64,000 nucleotides of DNA from Punctularia strigosozonata HHB-11173 SS5 (GCF_000264995.1 NW_006767436.1:2164851-2228850), one strand, 5' to 3'; positions 42,710 through 57,647 are shown, counted from the first letter of the stretch. The notes: a model not told the origin generated them from the letters alone. Numbers and translations: made by a program.

Positions 42710-44347
42710 CTATGCGACGGTGGCGGTCTGTTCCTGCGACTGCCGGGCCATCACGTCCTGAGACATGTTCGGGCTCTTCGTCGGGGTCGTCTCGACTGTC
42801 TGCTCATAGTACGCCTGCTGCTGCTGCTGCTCGCCCTGGAGCGACGCGATCTCGGAAAGAGGCGCGCCGGGAAGGCGGATGCCCATCGGCGTGGGGCTGG
42901 CCGACTGCGAGTCGCGAGAGCCGAGGTGGAACGCGGGCGCGGACGGCGAGCTGTACACGCTAGGAGGCGTCGAACCGGACGCAGACGAATAGACGGACAC
43001 TGCAGAGAGGGGCGATTTTGATGAGTCGCACGTTCAACAAACGGCGACGAGGGCGGGGGACGACGTACCGCTGTCATCCCAGTCGCTGGTGCCGCTGGCG
43101 GACGAGGCGGAGGAGATCGAGCTTCGGCGGGAGATGGCCATCGCGCCACCCTCTGCCGCGGGTGCGGGGACGCCGACGTTGTACTCGCGCGGCTCCTTCT
43201 TCACCACCGCGCGTTTCGGGCTGGTAGGCGCGGTACCGTTTTGCTGCGCCGCAGCGGCAGCAGCACCACCCTTCGACCCCTTGCGCGCTTTGTTGCCCGC
43301 ACGGAGCTCATCGAAGCGGAGCGGGCGCGGACGGAGGTGCGTGCGCTCGTACAGACCGCACTTGTTGCAGACGATCTTGCCCGGGTTGAGCGTCGAACGC
43401 CGCCAACTCGGAGGCTCGGTGGTGTGGCAGTTGAAGCACCGGCGGCGGAGGTACTGGGTCTCCTTGCTCGCAGCGTCATCCGTGTGCTGGACGGGCAGGC
43501 CGGTATGCGGAGAGAGGTAAGAAAGCGGCGGTGGCGGGACGGGGAGCGAGTGCGCGTGCGCCATGTGATGCGGGTGCATGCCGACGACTTGACCCTGCTG
43601 GCTCGGCGGGCGGTAGAAGGCGGAGGGCGCAGCTTGGGAGGGCACGATCACCTGAGACGGCTCCTCGAGTTTGACGGCGCCGTCGTCGCAGAATTCGCGG
43701 TAGGACGCGTGCGGAGACGGGTGCATGCCACCGGCGAGGTACATCTCCGCCGGCTCGGCGGTGAGGGGCATGTGCGGGGAGCCGTGGAGGGACATGGGCT
43801 CGCCGTACATGGGCTGGCCGAGCATGGGCCCGTGCTCCTGGAACTGGACCTGCTCCGGGTAGTGGTCCGGACGCTCTTGGCGAGCGTACGGGAACGTGTT
43901 CCTGCGGACCATGCCGTAGTCGTGCGGGGAGCGCATGGGCGGGAGCGTCTGGTGGTGGTCGAGGTGGGAGGCCGGGGACATGCGGGCCCACTCGTTGCCG
44001 TGGTAGGGCTCCGCGGACTGGGCGGCCGGGAGGTAGATGTCGTGGTGGGGGTGGGGGGCGTCCTCGGGGATGCCCTGCTCGTAGAGCTCCTGGAGGAGGG
44101 AGCCGCGGTTGCCGGCGTAGACGACGTGGGCGGGGTGGTAGGCGGCCATGGGATCGTCGCGGGCCTGGTCTGCGAGGATGTTGCGGAGGGGATCGAGGTC
44201 GAAGGAGGGCTTGTATGCGGCGGGGGAGTGCTGGTACGGGTGCATGTCTTCCAGTGACGGCACGCCCTCTGAGGAGACGGAGGAGCGGGGGGACGGGGTG
44301 CGGGGCGCAGACGAGTCCGAGTAGTAGTCAAACGTGACGGGGTCCAT
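42710..44347 (-). CDS. GATA-type zinc finger transcription factor
   Basis: Two exons joined by a 69-nt intron (43068-43000); 522 residues. The N-terminal 300 residues are disordered, rich in His, Pro, Tyr and Met (MDPVTFDYYSDSSAPRTPSP). The single GATA finger reads CFNC, then HTTEPPSWRRSTLNPGKIV, then CNKCGLYERTHLRPRP, i.e. C-X2-C-X19-C-X2-C, with a loop longer than the usual 17 or 18 residues. A basic tail follows (NKARKGSKGG), then a Ser-rich region and a Gln-rich C-terminus with five consecutive Gln. The finger sequence matches a basidiomycete subgroup with CNKCGLxERTH; some mushroom GATA factors regulate fruiting or nitrogen use, but the role here is unknown. An antisense 338-codon frame (43241-44257) is a GC-driven shadow. 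Confidence 0.92.
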
Positions 44348-45616
44348 GAGGTTTATACACTGTGGGGACGGTCAGGGGGACGACGGGCGGGCAGAGGGGG
44401 CGACGGACGGAATAAGAATACGGCGACGGCGAGCAATGCAAGAGACCAGAGTGCGCTTGCAAGGCGACAGTCGACGGTGCAGACGCGCTGGGCCGGCCTA
44501 TTTTGTAACGCGGTGCGCGCGCCAGGGTCCGGCCAATCACAGCGCGCGCAGCTCCTGCCTGTTCGGGCTAGGGTCGCTGCCCAGCCGAGCGGGACGGCGG
44601 ACCTGGTGCCCGGAAGCAGCCCATGGCCATCGCCGGAACCAAACTCCGTCCCACGACAAGGCAGCGCAACAAGGTTCCCCGAGCGCGCGCCTGCTTCTCC
44701 TTCTTCTGTGGCTGTTACTGACGCAAGCCCCTCGCTTGGGAGCCGTGCCTAGCTCAGCGGCCCACCCACTGCCTCCGCCGTGCGCTCACCCAGCGCGCAC
44801 ATGACCCGACCCCAGCGCCATCGCCCACCCTCGCCGACACCGTGCCGCCGGCTGCCCGCATGGCGATAGACCACACTTATCGTCGTCGACGACCGTGCCC
44901 CGCCCTCATCTCAGTTCGCGAGCCCGACAGCGCCCATGGCTCCTGCTGCAGCCCTCAGCAGCTTGCGACGCAGCCCACCGCAGCGCTGCAGCAGCCGACG
45001 ACGTGTCTGCAGCAGCTCCCTGCCAGTGGCGACTGCCGGCCTTCGGCATCTTAAGCTCGCATACGTACGTGCACCCAGTTGCACCCCCCAATTTACCAAT
45101 CCGGTCGGTCCAAATCTCGCCCATTCGAACCCCGACACCCGTGGGTCGCGCGTGCTCGACCCGCCGTCGCGGCTCAATTCGTCGCCCGCGGAGCGCTTCT
45201 CAGCAAAAGTGGCAGCAGCACGAGCAGCATCCGTACTACCCAACGCTACGACGCACGCGCGCCGAGCAGCCTCGACAGCCCTCGAAACCTGGCGCATGTA
45301 TCGTCATTATCAGCGTGTGCAACAACACCCCGTCCTAAAGCCGTGCGTGCTTCCGGAGATGCTCCCGCACAGCCTCCCCGTTCGAAGGGAGGGCGCGAAA
45401 CCCCCCCGTCCCATTGAGAACCGATCCGAGAAACTCTCGCCCTCCCGCCCACCTGTCCATCGAGTTTAACATTAGCCACGACGCCCCGTCCCGCTGAAAC
45501 GTCACAGCTCTCCATTTCGCAGCGAACCCCCGGCTCGGCTTCCTCTTCTTCGCGCGCAATATCGACATGTAGGGAACCCGTCGTCCATACCGAGTGCCTG
45601 TGACGAATGACTACGT
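44348..45616. promoter_or_regulatory. Upstream region of the GATA factor gene
   Basis: 1.27 kb of GC-rich sequence between the GATA start codon and the 3' end of the ING gene, both on the minus strand. It should contain the GATA promoter and a long 5' leader. Open frames here (for example 44936-45469 +) are low-complexity Ala/Arg/Ser/Gln sequence typical of GC-rich non-coding DNA. I see no specific regulatory motif. Confidence 0.45.
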
Positions 45617-47889
45617 CTATCGGCCCTTCCTTCCCTTCCGCCCTCGCTCGGCCGGTGAAGCAGCCTGGATCGACCGCGTCGCAGTCCCGCTCTCCACGCA
45701 CGCGCTGCAAAACCAGCTCTCGCCCTCCGCCGGCGCCTTTTCCAGTCCAACGCACTCCAGATGAAACTGCGCGTCCGTGATCCGAGGACAGAGTAATGAC
45801 CGGCAATTCGGCGACGGCAAAGTGAATTGCGTTTCGGGAAGGAAAGGAAAAGGGCGCCACGACGGGAAAAATGGTCAGCTCCAATGAATCGAGAACCGGA
45901 GGGAGAGACGCGTACCCATTGGTAATGGCACGTATCCGAGTCGCATCCAATCATCTGCGGGGTAGAGAAATGCCCAAGTAAGCTACCGTACAGAGCTCGT
46001 GCGAAGATGAAACGCGAGAACAGGAGCAAAAACGCATATACGCCGAGAGGAGCGCGCCCATCGGGAAGAAGCACAGCACGAACCCAGTGACCGCGCTCGT
46101 GCGTGGCGGTGCCCATGCTGTGCATGCACGCCATATCTGAACGGGGAGATGGAACAACGCAAAATGAAACGCAGAATAGAACCAGAAAAGCGTCGCTCTC
46201 GTGCGGCCCTGGCAAGCCGCTCTCCCAGTTTGGCTTGACGCCAAACCATGCACAGAGGAAGATAACGCGACGTTATACATTGCACAGCCGGACGCGCCAC
46301 CAGAAACCCAAGATCCCATGGCCAGCTTCGCGCGAGGCGATGGATCTTGCTCGGCAACCAAAGAAAGACTGGAGCGAACCGACGTACCTCGCCGTAGCTC
46401 TGTTTCTGGCAGAAACAGTACAGGTTCTTGTCCTCCTCGTCCTGTTCGCCCTCGGCATCGTCAGCGCCGTCATCAGCTTCACCTTCGGCGTCCTCCTCGT
46501 CAGTAAACACGGGCTGACGCCGGCGCGTCTGTCCGGGAGCGGCCCGTGCCGGCTGGGTCGCTCGCTGCTGGGACGCCCCCCGCGCCTGGTGCGCCAGACG
46601 CGAGCGCGAGGCGGTGGGCGTGGCGCTGCCCGTAGCAGGGGGCGCGGGAGATGGGAGCTTGATGGAGGCGGCCGAGGCGCCTGAGGTTAATTTCCGCCCT
46701 GCGAGGAAGGAGCGTCGTGTCAGTAATGTTAAAGAAGAACAGAATGCAAGGAGGAGGAAGGTTAGACCGGATGATCACGTAAGTATCAAGGAAGTGATGA
46801 TGGTCGAGTTCGATGCATCGTTTTACGGTGCTCGTGAACCCTGGAGAGGGTCGATCGTTGCTCCGCGCCAGGCTCATCGAGAAGAAGCGTCGAGCATCGA
46901 CTGGCTACAGGTGTCCTAGTGCCTTGCACAGGGACCCGCGGACCAAGGAAAAGATGCGACGTAGGTGCCACCCAACAGCGCGCGCAGCGAGCCAGGGACG
47001 GGCATATCAGCGCCCGGCCTAACCATGGCACCCATGCTAGATTAGAATCAACCGATAGGACTTACTCTTGAGGCTATAAACTGAGCCTGACGCAGACGGA
47101 GAGGCCGGCAAAGACTCTTGCGACGTGTCGTTGAACGCGTCGCGGAGGCTCTTGTTCATCTGAGCGACCACTGGGTTTGGACGATAGGCAGAGGCGTCGC
47201 TGTGCGCCATCACCTGCCGCGGGTCGTCCCCGCCCTGGAGAGCAAGCACCTTCGTTAGGTCAACGTCCAGCCGCGCGCGTGCGCGTGCGATGAGGCGCAC
47301 AACGCGCTCCGCGAGCGCCATCTTCTCCGCAGCGAGCCTGTCCACCTCGGCATAATCGTGCCTAATCTTCTCGGGGATGGCGGCATCCTTGGGGCTGGGT
47401 TCTCCGCCGCGGAGCGAGTGGCGTATGTACTTTGCGGATTCTTTCTGGATCTCTTGCAAAATTTCTACGGGTCTGTGAGTACCAGTGCATACGAGGCGCG
47501 GCGGATGCGAATCAGCATGAGATGGCTCAGGTGCAACACTACGATGGAGTGAGATCGGGCAGGAATGGCGATACCGTAAGGGGCAATGCCTCTCCCGAGC
47601 ATTCATCGGTTCGGCAGAACGGAAGGCGCGGGCGCGCGATAGGGCAAATAGTACTGCTGCTCACCTTGAGATCGAGAGTCTTTGATCCTCATCTCCGTCA
47701 GTAAAAACTGCACTTCGCTCGGCAGATTGTCGAGGCCTAACAGGGTAATAACGTGCTCAGCTCTAAGCCGCCATCACTTTTCAGGGCATGACCATTCGAA
47801 ACGACAGGTCACGACCGTGAATGGGGACACTGACTGGAGATATACTCTGCTGCGATTGTCGCAGCTTCTTCCATGTTTGTAGTGCTCAT
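45617..47889 (-). CDS. ING-family PHD finger protein (Yng2/Pho23 type)
   Basis: ING proteins recruit histone acetyltransferase or deacetylase complexes to H3K4me3. The start MSTTNMEEAATIAAEYIS (47889) leads to the ING N-terminal helices: after an intron LPSEVQFLLTEMRIKDSRSQ, then IQKESAKYIRH, HDYAEVDRLAAEKMALAERV and RLDVDLTKVL. The middle is a Ser/Ala/Arg-rich linker ending in an acidic stretch (FTDEEDAEGEADDGADDAEG). The C-terminal PHD finger is spread over three exons: YCFCQKQSYGE, MIGCDSDTCHYQW, FHLECVGLEKAPAEGESWFC. All C4HC3 ligands are present (C-x-C, C-x4-C, H-x2-C, C-x2-C). The protein ends GRKGRKGR, a short basic tail. Whether it is the NuA4 subunit (Yng2) or another ING paralogue cannot be settled by eye. 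It is unusual in having four or more introns including two within the PHD. Confidence 0.9.
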
Positions 47890-48429
47890 TGGTCGTGCGT
47901 TTCTCGACCGATGCAGCGATCGTTATTGCTGCAGAGTACAAAGCAGAGTGCTGTGACGCGTCGTTACTCAGACACTTCACCACACCCAACGTAACGTCAC
48001 ATGAGATCACATGCACAGAGCCACATTTACATTCTGTGCTCGCTGTTCTTCTCTCAAACTCGATCTCCCGTACATGTTTCTTTCACCCGCTCATGGCCAC
48101 CAACGCTCGAGATACGATTATCTGCAACGCAAACCTCAATAATTGCGCCGTTGCCTCAGTCTCTTGTATCTACGAACGTTTTCGTACCTCCTGAGCTTAT
48201 CGGCCTCTCAGGAACCACCTGCGGGTAATGAGTAAACGACTTCGTGCTCTCCTCCTGAGGACTTCGCGCCCCGTTACTACGGCAACAACTCATTTTCTCG
48301 AGGCGATCGATCTTCACTCGCTATGATAGACCTGGTCCATGTCGATCCCACAATTGAGCGGTGAGAACTCAGTTGACCGTATGGCTTTTGCGGGGTAGAT
48401 CACATCTGTGCACAGGATTCATGATGGAT
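47890..48429. other. Intergenic region, nothing supported
   Basis: 0.54 kb upstream of the ING gene. Small plus-strand frames (47889-48194, 48001-48228) have no conserved features; this is probably promoter and 5' leader of the ING gene. Confidence 0.35.
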
Positions 48430-51400
48430 GACGACCTTCGGACTATATCTGGTCTCGCTCTACTCAACGTTTGATGCCCAAGGTGCGCTTCGCGCACCAC
48501 CCGTCCGGCGAGCCCCGGCGCAAAGCTCGCTCCCGCCCTCCTGGGCTTCGCGCTTCTTCGCGTTCGAGTTCCTATTCATCACCTGGGCTATCGGGATCGT
48601 ACAGCCTCTTGGTAGTTTGCACGGGATCAACGCCACGGTCCATGATCGCCCACGCCATGGCTCATACGCCCGAGATAAGCTCTTTTTGGCGCTTCCTAGA
48701 GGACACGAATGACTTAGCTCCCCATGTATGCGACGCTCGGGCGGTGCGTCGTCAAGTCTGAATAATGACTCCACCTCCTGGGCGCGTCGGCGGAGGAGTC
48801 TGTCATGACCGAGAAACGATGTTGGCATTGACCGGTATTCCCATCGGCGACCAACATCGTTCTCCGCCCTTTGCTGTGCCGTAATTTAGCGACGATAGTT
48901 GCCGGGCTATCACTGGCAACCGCACCACGGCCGTACTGAGGGTAACAGTATGAACGGGTGTCATACATGGGCCCCGCAACTGTCAAACGCAGCGTGCGCG
49001 CAGCCAGCACGTCGGAGACGATAGTATCCACGACACTGCGGTTAGTAGCCTGCTGCACAGGTCGGCATTAATTCCCTAGTCAGCAGCGTCAATAACGGTG
49101 GCATGGATCCCTTAAGCGCTCTATATGCGGCGGATTTTGGCAAGTGGGGCCACGCGGATTCCAGAATACCTGTCGTTCGGGCGCTTGAACATCTCCTTCC
49201 GGGGTCCACCCCAAAACGGCAGCCATAGCGGCTCATACGCGCGACAGCGTCCGCAGATTGGTGCCGTCAAATTTTGGCCGATGGGAAACCATGTGGTCCG
49301 TTCTCCCTAGCGCACCAACAACGGAATTCATGGGACCAGCTGCCTTTGACGAAGTGCCTGCGCATTTGTGACCAACAGGAACGCCTTGCGAAACGCGGCA
49401 TCGCCGATACCGTCAGGTGGAGCTGTGGGTATGGAAGCGTGCTATCCTGACAAGTGTATGGATATACCACCATGAACGCTGCGGTATCATGCGCTCGTGA
49501 GAGTTTCGTGAAACTACCGCAATATATACGCATATTACACAGTGATTACAATGAAGCACATAATAATTAAACCGGGCGGTTGTAGCCGTCAAACGCATCC
49601 AAAGCCTGATACCGCCAGCAGTAGGCCGACTAGAAGGCCAACTGGAGCTTGGCTGAAGCATCGCCGACTTCCGAACGGAATCTCGATGTGGACATGCCAA
49701 TCGGAGATAGGAAGGCATATGATATTGATGCTGCTCTAGTCGGAAGCAAAAATATGCGCACAACTCGTCTGTAATTTCGTCACTGACTGGGGGAATCGGA
49801 ATCGCAAGCCCGCCACAGAACAAAGAACCCTTTCCACGGTCCGGAACCGTGACGTGTCACTTCAGAGAAGCTCTATGGCCTTGATAAACACCGGGTTTCA
49901 GTGGTCCAAAGGACAGGGCCATCACAGGCAGAAGCGTGTCGGTGTGAATGACGAGCAAACATCGCTCGCTTTGAGACCTGAGGCACACCGACAGTCCAGG
50001 AGGCTTCTCTCCCGGCATCGGCATGACAGAGATCAAACAGGCTTTGCGAGGAACCTGACATCAAGGTATTCAGCTCATGCGGAGATGAGACACGAAACAC
50101 CCCCACCAGCTCCTTGACGTCGAATTGATTCGCTTGACTGAACATCAAGGCTATGCGCGCTGGACTCTGTACGTTGTTACGTCGGACAATTCAGCCATGA
50201 CAGAAGAAATGGCCCTCGAGAAGCCTTGTGTGTGTTCCTCGATACGAGCGTGTGAGAGGCGGTTTCAAGGGCCCATAACTCACCCGTTGATTCGGCGACG
50301 GCAGAAGAGACGTGCAACGGAGGCATGGGTTGCGTGCGATCGGGAGTGGTGATAGCAAGCACACCAGGGACTTTATTGGGGGTAATGCCGATAGCGAAAA
50401 AGAAGTCCCGACACTGTTTCACGGGAAATGGCGTAGAGAATGTACGGAAAAAAATACAGCTTGGCTACCGGGCACACGCTACACCGGGGGCACGTCGTAT
50501 CTGGCCGTCATAATCAGAGTCAAATTTCGTTCTGAGCAATTGGGAAATACCGCACAGACCCGCTCACGAGATGACCACCCTTACAGCATTCCCTGATGAC
50601 AGTAGATCACCCTCGCAGCCTCGCTTGATTGGGATATCACGACAGACTTACTAGCCAAGGCGCATGGGCCACAACACCGAGTACGGCCGCAGGCGGTCAC
50701 ATATGCTCAAGGCGTCGAAGAACGCCGGGCGCCGAAACGGAAGCAAACAGCGAGAGTCGGATGCATATGTCAGCTTCGGAGTCGGCGAGGTCATCCGAAC
50801 GTAAACCTGGAGTGTTCGAGTTGTAGACGTTTTCCATCGCGGCCATGAGGGATATTGGTGCGATCTCAGAGTTGTGATGATGAGATACATCTTGAACAGA
50901 GAGTCGCCCGGATACATTTCTTCGTCATATCCCTGGGCAACCCTTGAGAAAGGCAGCACTGTACATGCGAGGCTGCACCGTAGGTATTTTGCATCCCACA
51001 GGCAGAGCGGGATAGAAAGTGGATCAGGACTGCAGCAGACAACGGTGGCGAGCAAAAATAGCCTCACGGGAAGTCGCAAGTGAAGGTTCAGGTTCTCCGG
51101 CTCCCATAACTTGCTACCTCGTGAATTCCGGATGACACACTCGTACCGAAGCCATGAATAGGTATGTTGTTGCTGTTCATAATTTTACCCGCTGCGATTG
51201 GGGGATACAACAGCGAGTGAACACCCGGCGGAATTCCCTTGCAAAAGACAATGAGAGGATCCCGGCGAGACATAGCGAGGTCAATATTGCCCGACGTAGC
51301 TCGTCCCCCTCATGCAAGTGGAAATTCGTTCCGAGAACAGCTTCTTTGAAGACTCACTCACTGCTCCGCGATGCAAATGTCATACCGGGAATACTATCGT

Positions 51401-51900
51401 GCATGACACCTTGCCATGGAGGGCGCACGTCCAATCAGTCGCCAATGTGATCTAGAACTCGGATGGCGCATGGTACTGGAGTTCGTGGTCATATGTAACG
51501 AGATCGACCCAGTCGAGTGAAAGCCGAGAAATGAGCCTGGAGTCTTGACTCCGTAGGGCGAAACATCGAGGTCGCTGCACCCGTGGTACGTAGCTGTTTC
51601 AAGGCTCAGAAATCATCTTGTGAGTGTTAGGCGCACGAAACATAGAAGTAGCCAAAGGGATACTTGTGAGGCCTAGGCTGCACGAATGCAATGTGATACT
51701 CATACAGACTGTTTGTCCGGACGTAGGGCATGCCTGAGGTATAGCTTGAACAAGTGGCATCAAGTCTGGATGGAACTTCTGGGCCAAGGAAACGTGAGTG
51801 CAAGGCGATATGTGCGTTGAAAGGTTGGCAATGTTACCAGACTGAAAGAAGTTTACGAGAATGCCCTGATCGTCCGTGAAAAGCGCGTCCACGCCTCACA
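48430..51900 (-). other. Unresolved locus, probably an unrecognised or decaying intron-rich gene
   Basis: No family recognised. On the minus strand several segments look like exons: VDALFTDDQGILVNFFQSG at the upstream end (51.88 kb), SGMPYVRTNSLYEYHIAFVQ with PRPHKYPFGYFYVSCA (51.7 kb), LDWVDLVTYDHELQYHAPSE (51.5 kb), NSNTPGLRSDDLADSEADIC (50.8 kb), LLVIHTDTLLPVMALSFGPL (49.9 kb), GGLAIPIPPVSDEITDELCA (49.8 kb) and YEPLWLPFWGGPRKEMFKRP (49.2 kb). They fall in different frames and I could not link them into one convincing model; some plus-strand frames are about as long. Either one large multi-exon gene, two genes, or a gene losing its frame. The divergent position relative to the beta-helix gene suggests its start is near 51.89 kb. 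Confidence 0.35.
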
Positions 51901-52053
51901 TACGCTTCACATACTTCCCTCGCCCACCTCTGGGCCGCTGCCGCCTGGCGCTGGCGAGTTGCATCCTGCGACGGCAGTGGTACCATCATTCTGCCCCTAC
52001 GCACGCGTTCCCTTGTGCCTGCGTTGTTCAGACTATGTCATCTTCTAGGGGAA

Positions 52054-53768
52054 ATGCTCGGACAAAGAGGTCTTCTGTTTTCATTCCCGACACTGCTCAT
52101 ACACTCATCTTTGATGTGCAGAAACGAGGCCTCGGTTTCCTCTCGTCAATCGTCGGACTGCATAGATCCCGACCCGGCAAATACCATAACGGACCGACTG
52201 AATGCAGCCTTGAGCTCGGGAGGAGATGGGTACAAACTATCGCTATGTCCCAGCGCACAGTATATCATCACAGCGCCCATCAAGTTTGCCTCACCAAATC
52301 AAGAGATTAGTACCAGTGGGTATCCTACCGGAGATGAAAGGGCGACGCTGGTTGTGGACGGAGCCGTGGAGAATGGTGAGTGATGTGCATCGTCGGGGAA
52401 ACGAAGGCGCTTACGAAGCAAGGCTCTGGTCATACAACGGCTGTTGACGGCACTTGCTCGACGTGCGGAGGAGTGAAGCTAAGGAACATACAGGTGAGTG
52501 CAACGTCTGCGCCTCGTCGAGTAATTCAACTAACTTTGTTCTCAGATCAATGGAACTCGCTTGGGCGCTCCTCCTACGAACGGTGGTGCTAACATCGAAT
52601 TCGGTGGTGATAACTCGGGACAGCTCATTGAATACGTACGGTCGTACGATCCTCGGAGTTGGTCTTGCCTTCACCTTGCTGAGGGCACGTTCCAATGCAA
52701 CAATGCCACTGTCCAACACAATGACATTGGACCGTGCGGGTCGGATGCTTTTCAGCAATGGGCGGACGGAATAAGCGTTAGCTGTCGCAACAGCTATATC
52801 TTCAATAATACCCTTGCTAACCCTACCGATGGAGGCATCGTGTTGTTTGGGGCGCCCGGGACGCTTGTCGAGAACAACCTGATATGGGTCGAGAACGTGA
52901 GTTCCGCTGATTATAACGTATGGGGCGTCCAGTTTGAGCTTTTCGTAGCAAACGCTTCTAGGAGGAATCAACATGGTCGACTTCGACCCATGGAGCGGTG
53001 ACTACACCGGTACCGTCGTGCGGAACAACACAATTATGGGCGGCTTCGCGACCGATACTAGCGACGAAGATAGTGAAACTAAGGGCACAAATGATGAAGA
53101 TGTCATCATCAAGTAAGTCCCCGCACCTCCATCTTTCATCTCTGCCTCATCTGCATCGACAAAGGATTGGTATCGCGATAGGCCCTCGTACGTGGTTCGG
53201 TAATCAATACGGCGATGACCAGAACAAGAACGGCTATGTTCACGACAATAAACTATCTGGTGCCTTTGGTTATGGAATGGCCGTATCCTCAGCCAACAAT
53301 TTTACGGTCCAAGACAACGTTCTCACCGGAAACACGTCATTCATAGGATCCCGAGGACCGAATTGCAGTACCACAGACTCAGTGCCGACCCCCGCAGCGT
53401 TCGTGGTGCAGTGGAACAACACCATTGCCACCAGCCTCCAGTCAGACTTTCAGTCGATCCAGGATGCCGATGGACTGACATGCATTCTCCCTCCCGACGG
53501 CGGCGATTATTGGCCTTTCGGTGGCAATCCTAGCAACTCGTCATCCGCCGGGAATCCGACGTCGAGCGGGCAGTCGGACCCTTCCACATCATCCCACGGC
53601 GGAAGCCACGCTGGGCGCACAGCGGGAATTGTTGTTGGCGTAATCGCCGGTATTGTCGCTGCGCTGCTCGCAACCTATTCCATCCGCCGCTGGGCAGTCC
53701 GACGAAGACGCGTTCCCAACAACCAGTACTTCATGACGCAACGATCGTCAGCATATACCCATGGATAA
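52054..53768 (+). CDS. Membrane-anchored right-handed beta-helix protein
   Basis: Probably an extracellular, surface-bound protein of pectate-lyase-like fold; substrate unknown. The start at 52054 gives MLGQRGLLFSFPTLLIHSSL, a weak signal peptide, then SRQSSDCIDPDPANTITDRL. The helix region carries Asn-rich rungs typical of the fold: GTCSTCGGVKLRNIQ, GANIEFGGDNSGQLIEYVRS, FQCNNATVQHNDIGPCGSDA, NSYIFNNTLANPTDGGIVLF, ENNLIWVEN, then MVDFDPWSGDYTGTVVRNNT, GYVHDNKLSGAFGYGMAVSS and NFTVQDNVLTGNTSFIGSRG. Many N-x-T/S sites suggest N-glycosylation. A Ser/Gly linker leads to a transmembrane helix (GIVVGVIAGIVAALLATY) and a short Arg-rich cytosolic tail (RRWAVRRRRVPNN). About five introns. It has no visible catalytic signature of known pectinases, so enzyme activity is open. 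Confidence 0.8.
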
Positions 53769-54225
53769 TCGCCAACAGTGCTTCACTTTCCTACATCCGT
53801 TTTCTTCGTCTAGAACTTGATTATGGAACACCGTTTAGGGCTGTTCAATTGACTTGCCTGCCAATCACGCTGCACTCTCCTTTGTTATGTATCGCCTTGT
53901 TTCATATTAGTCATCTTGGTTGTGAAGATGTTCTGCTGGACTATAGGTAGATTATTGTAAGGCTGTAGGTCTGTTATTGTCTCACATACTGTCATACGAA
54001 GTATATAGCGCGATAGTATTCCTCCTGCCAACGCCGAAGTGGCAGCGTTCAGCAGCTCAGCCACAAGCTGTCGCAAGTGGCGGAGACCCTCGCTTCGACT
54101 ATAACTTCATCTCGCTGGTCCGCGTTTCGCGAGTTCTTGTTGCCCGCTCATTTTTACGAGTATCTCATCGTCGGACTCACGCCAGTGCCATACTTCCAGA
54201 ACGCCGACTTGTTATCGCTACAGAC

Positions 54226-56945
<2,720 letters not shown>

Positions 56946-57292
56946 CTTTCACCATATCTCCATAACCAGGATGATCAGCTTTGTGCCTGCCTCTGTCACC
57001 TGACGCCGTGCATACCAGGACGTATCACCTTATGCTCATGGAGATGATTCTCACTACTCGTCTTTCCACCAGATTCCATTGACCTTGGACATCAGTTCAG
57101 GCGCTGATGAACAGGTGAACTCGGCCATGGATTCCGATCAAACCGGTTCTTTCATAAAACTTGACTTTGGCCTGTATTTCTGAAATCCTCCTCGACAATG
57201 TATTGTACCCCATAATTGCTAAGATGAATCATTATGTTTCTGAACGAACCGTTCACCATCCAACTTTTCATGCCGAACGTGTTGGCTTTCCC

Positions 57293-57647
57293 GGGCCGTA
57301 TCGGACAATAATGGCGGCTTTTGGGACTTTTCACTCGTTTTCATTGCCGTTCATTTGTTTTCATCCAAAATCACTGAAAATCATCTGAAATCACTCAAGA
57401 TCATTCAGTTTCACTCAAATTCATCCAGATTCATGCAGTAGTACCGCTAACAGGGCATCGTGGCAGTGCAAATATTTTCATTGGATTTCATTTTTCATCC
57501 AAATTCATTTAAGCTCACTTGTGGCTGTGCATATGGAATAAGATAAACTAAGTCATTCTTATACGGATGAAAGCGAATGGAAGCGAATGAAAACGGATGA
57601 ATCTGAATGAATTCTCAGATTGACATTATTTTTGTCCGATACGGACC
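57293..57647. repeat. MITE-like element with imperfect terminal inverted repeats
   Basis: The left end (57293-57313) reads GGGCCGTATCGGACAATAATG, of which the first 15 nt match the reverse complement of the right end (57624-57647) at 14 of 15 positions; after a 3-nt length difference ATAATG is also shared. The 355-nt interior is AT-rich and is made of repeated TTCATCC/TTCACTC-type units: on the left they read as TTCATCCA (for example 57420-57430), on the right as GGATGAA (for example 57566, 57596). Opposite orientation of the units makes the whole element a loose hairpin. No coding capacity. The superfamily is not clear and I could not define target-site duplications, so the true ends may extend further. 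Confidence 0.6.

Noticed and set aside
43241-44257. 338-codon plus-strand ORF opposite the GATA factor
   Set aside because: Leu/Arg/Val/Gly-rich translation of GC-biased antisense; the minus strand has a clear GATA finger over the same bases.
45100-45170. Possible tRNA (B-box-like GGTTCGAAT on the minus strand)
   Set aside because: The bases around it do not form a T-arm or acceptor stem and no A box is found at the right distance.
44936-45469. 177-codon ORF upstream of the GATA factor
   Set aside because: Ala/Arg/Ser-rich sequence expected by chance in GC-rich promoter DNA.
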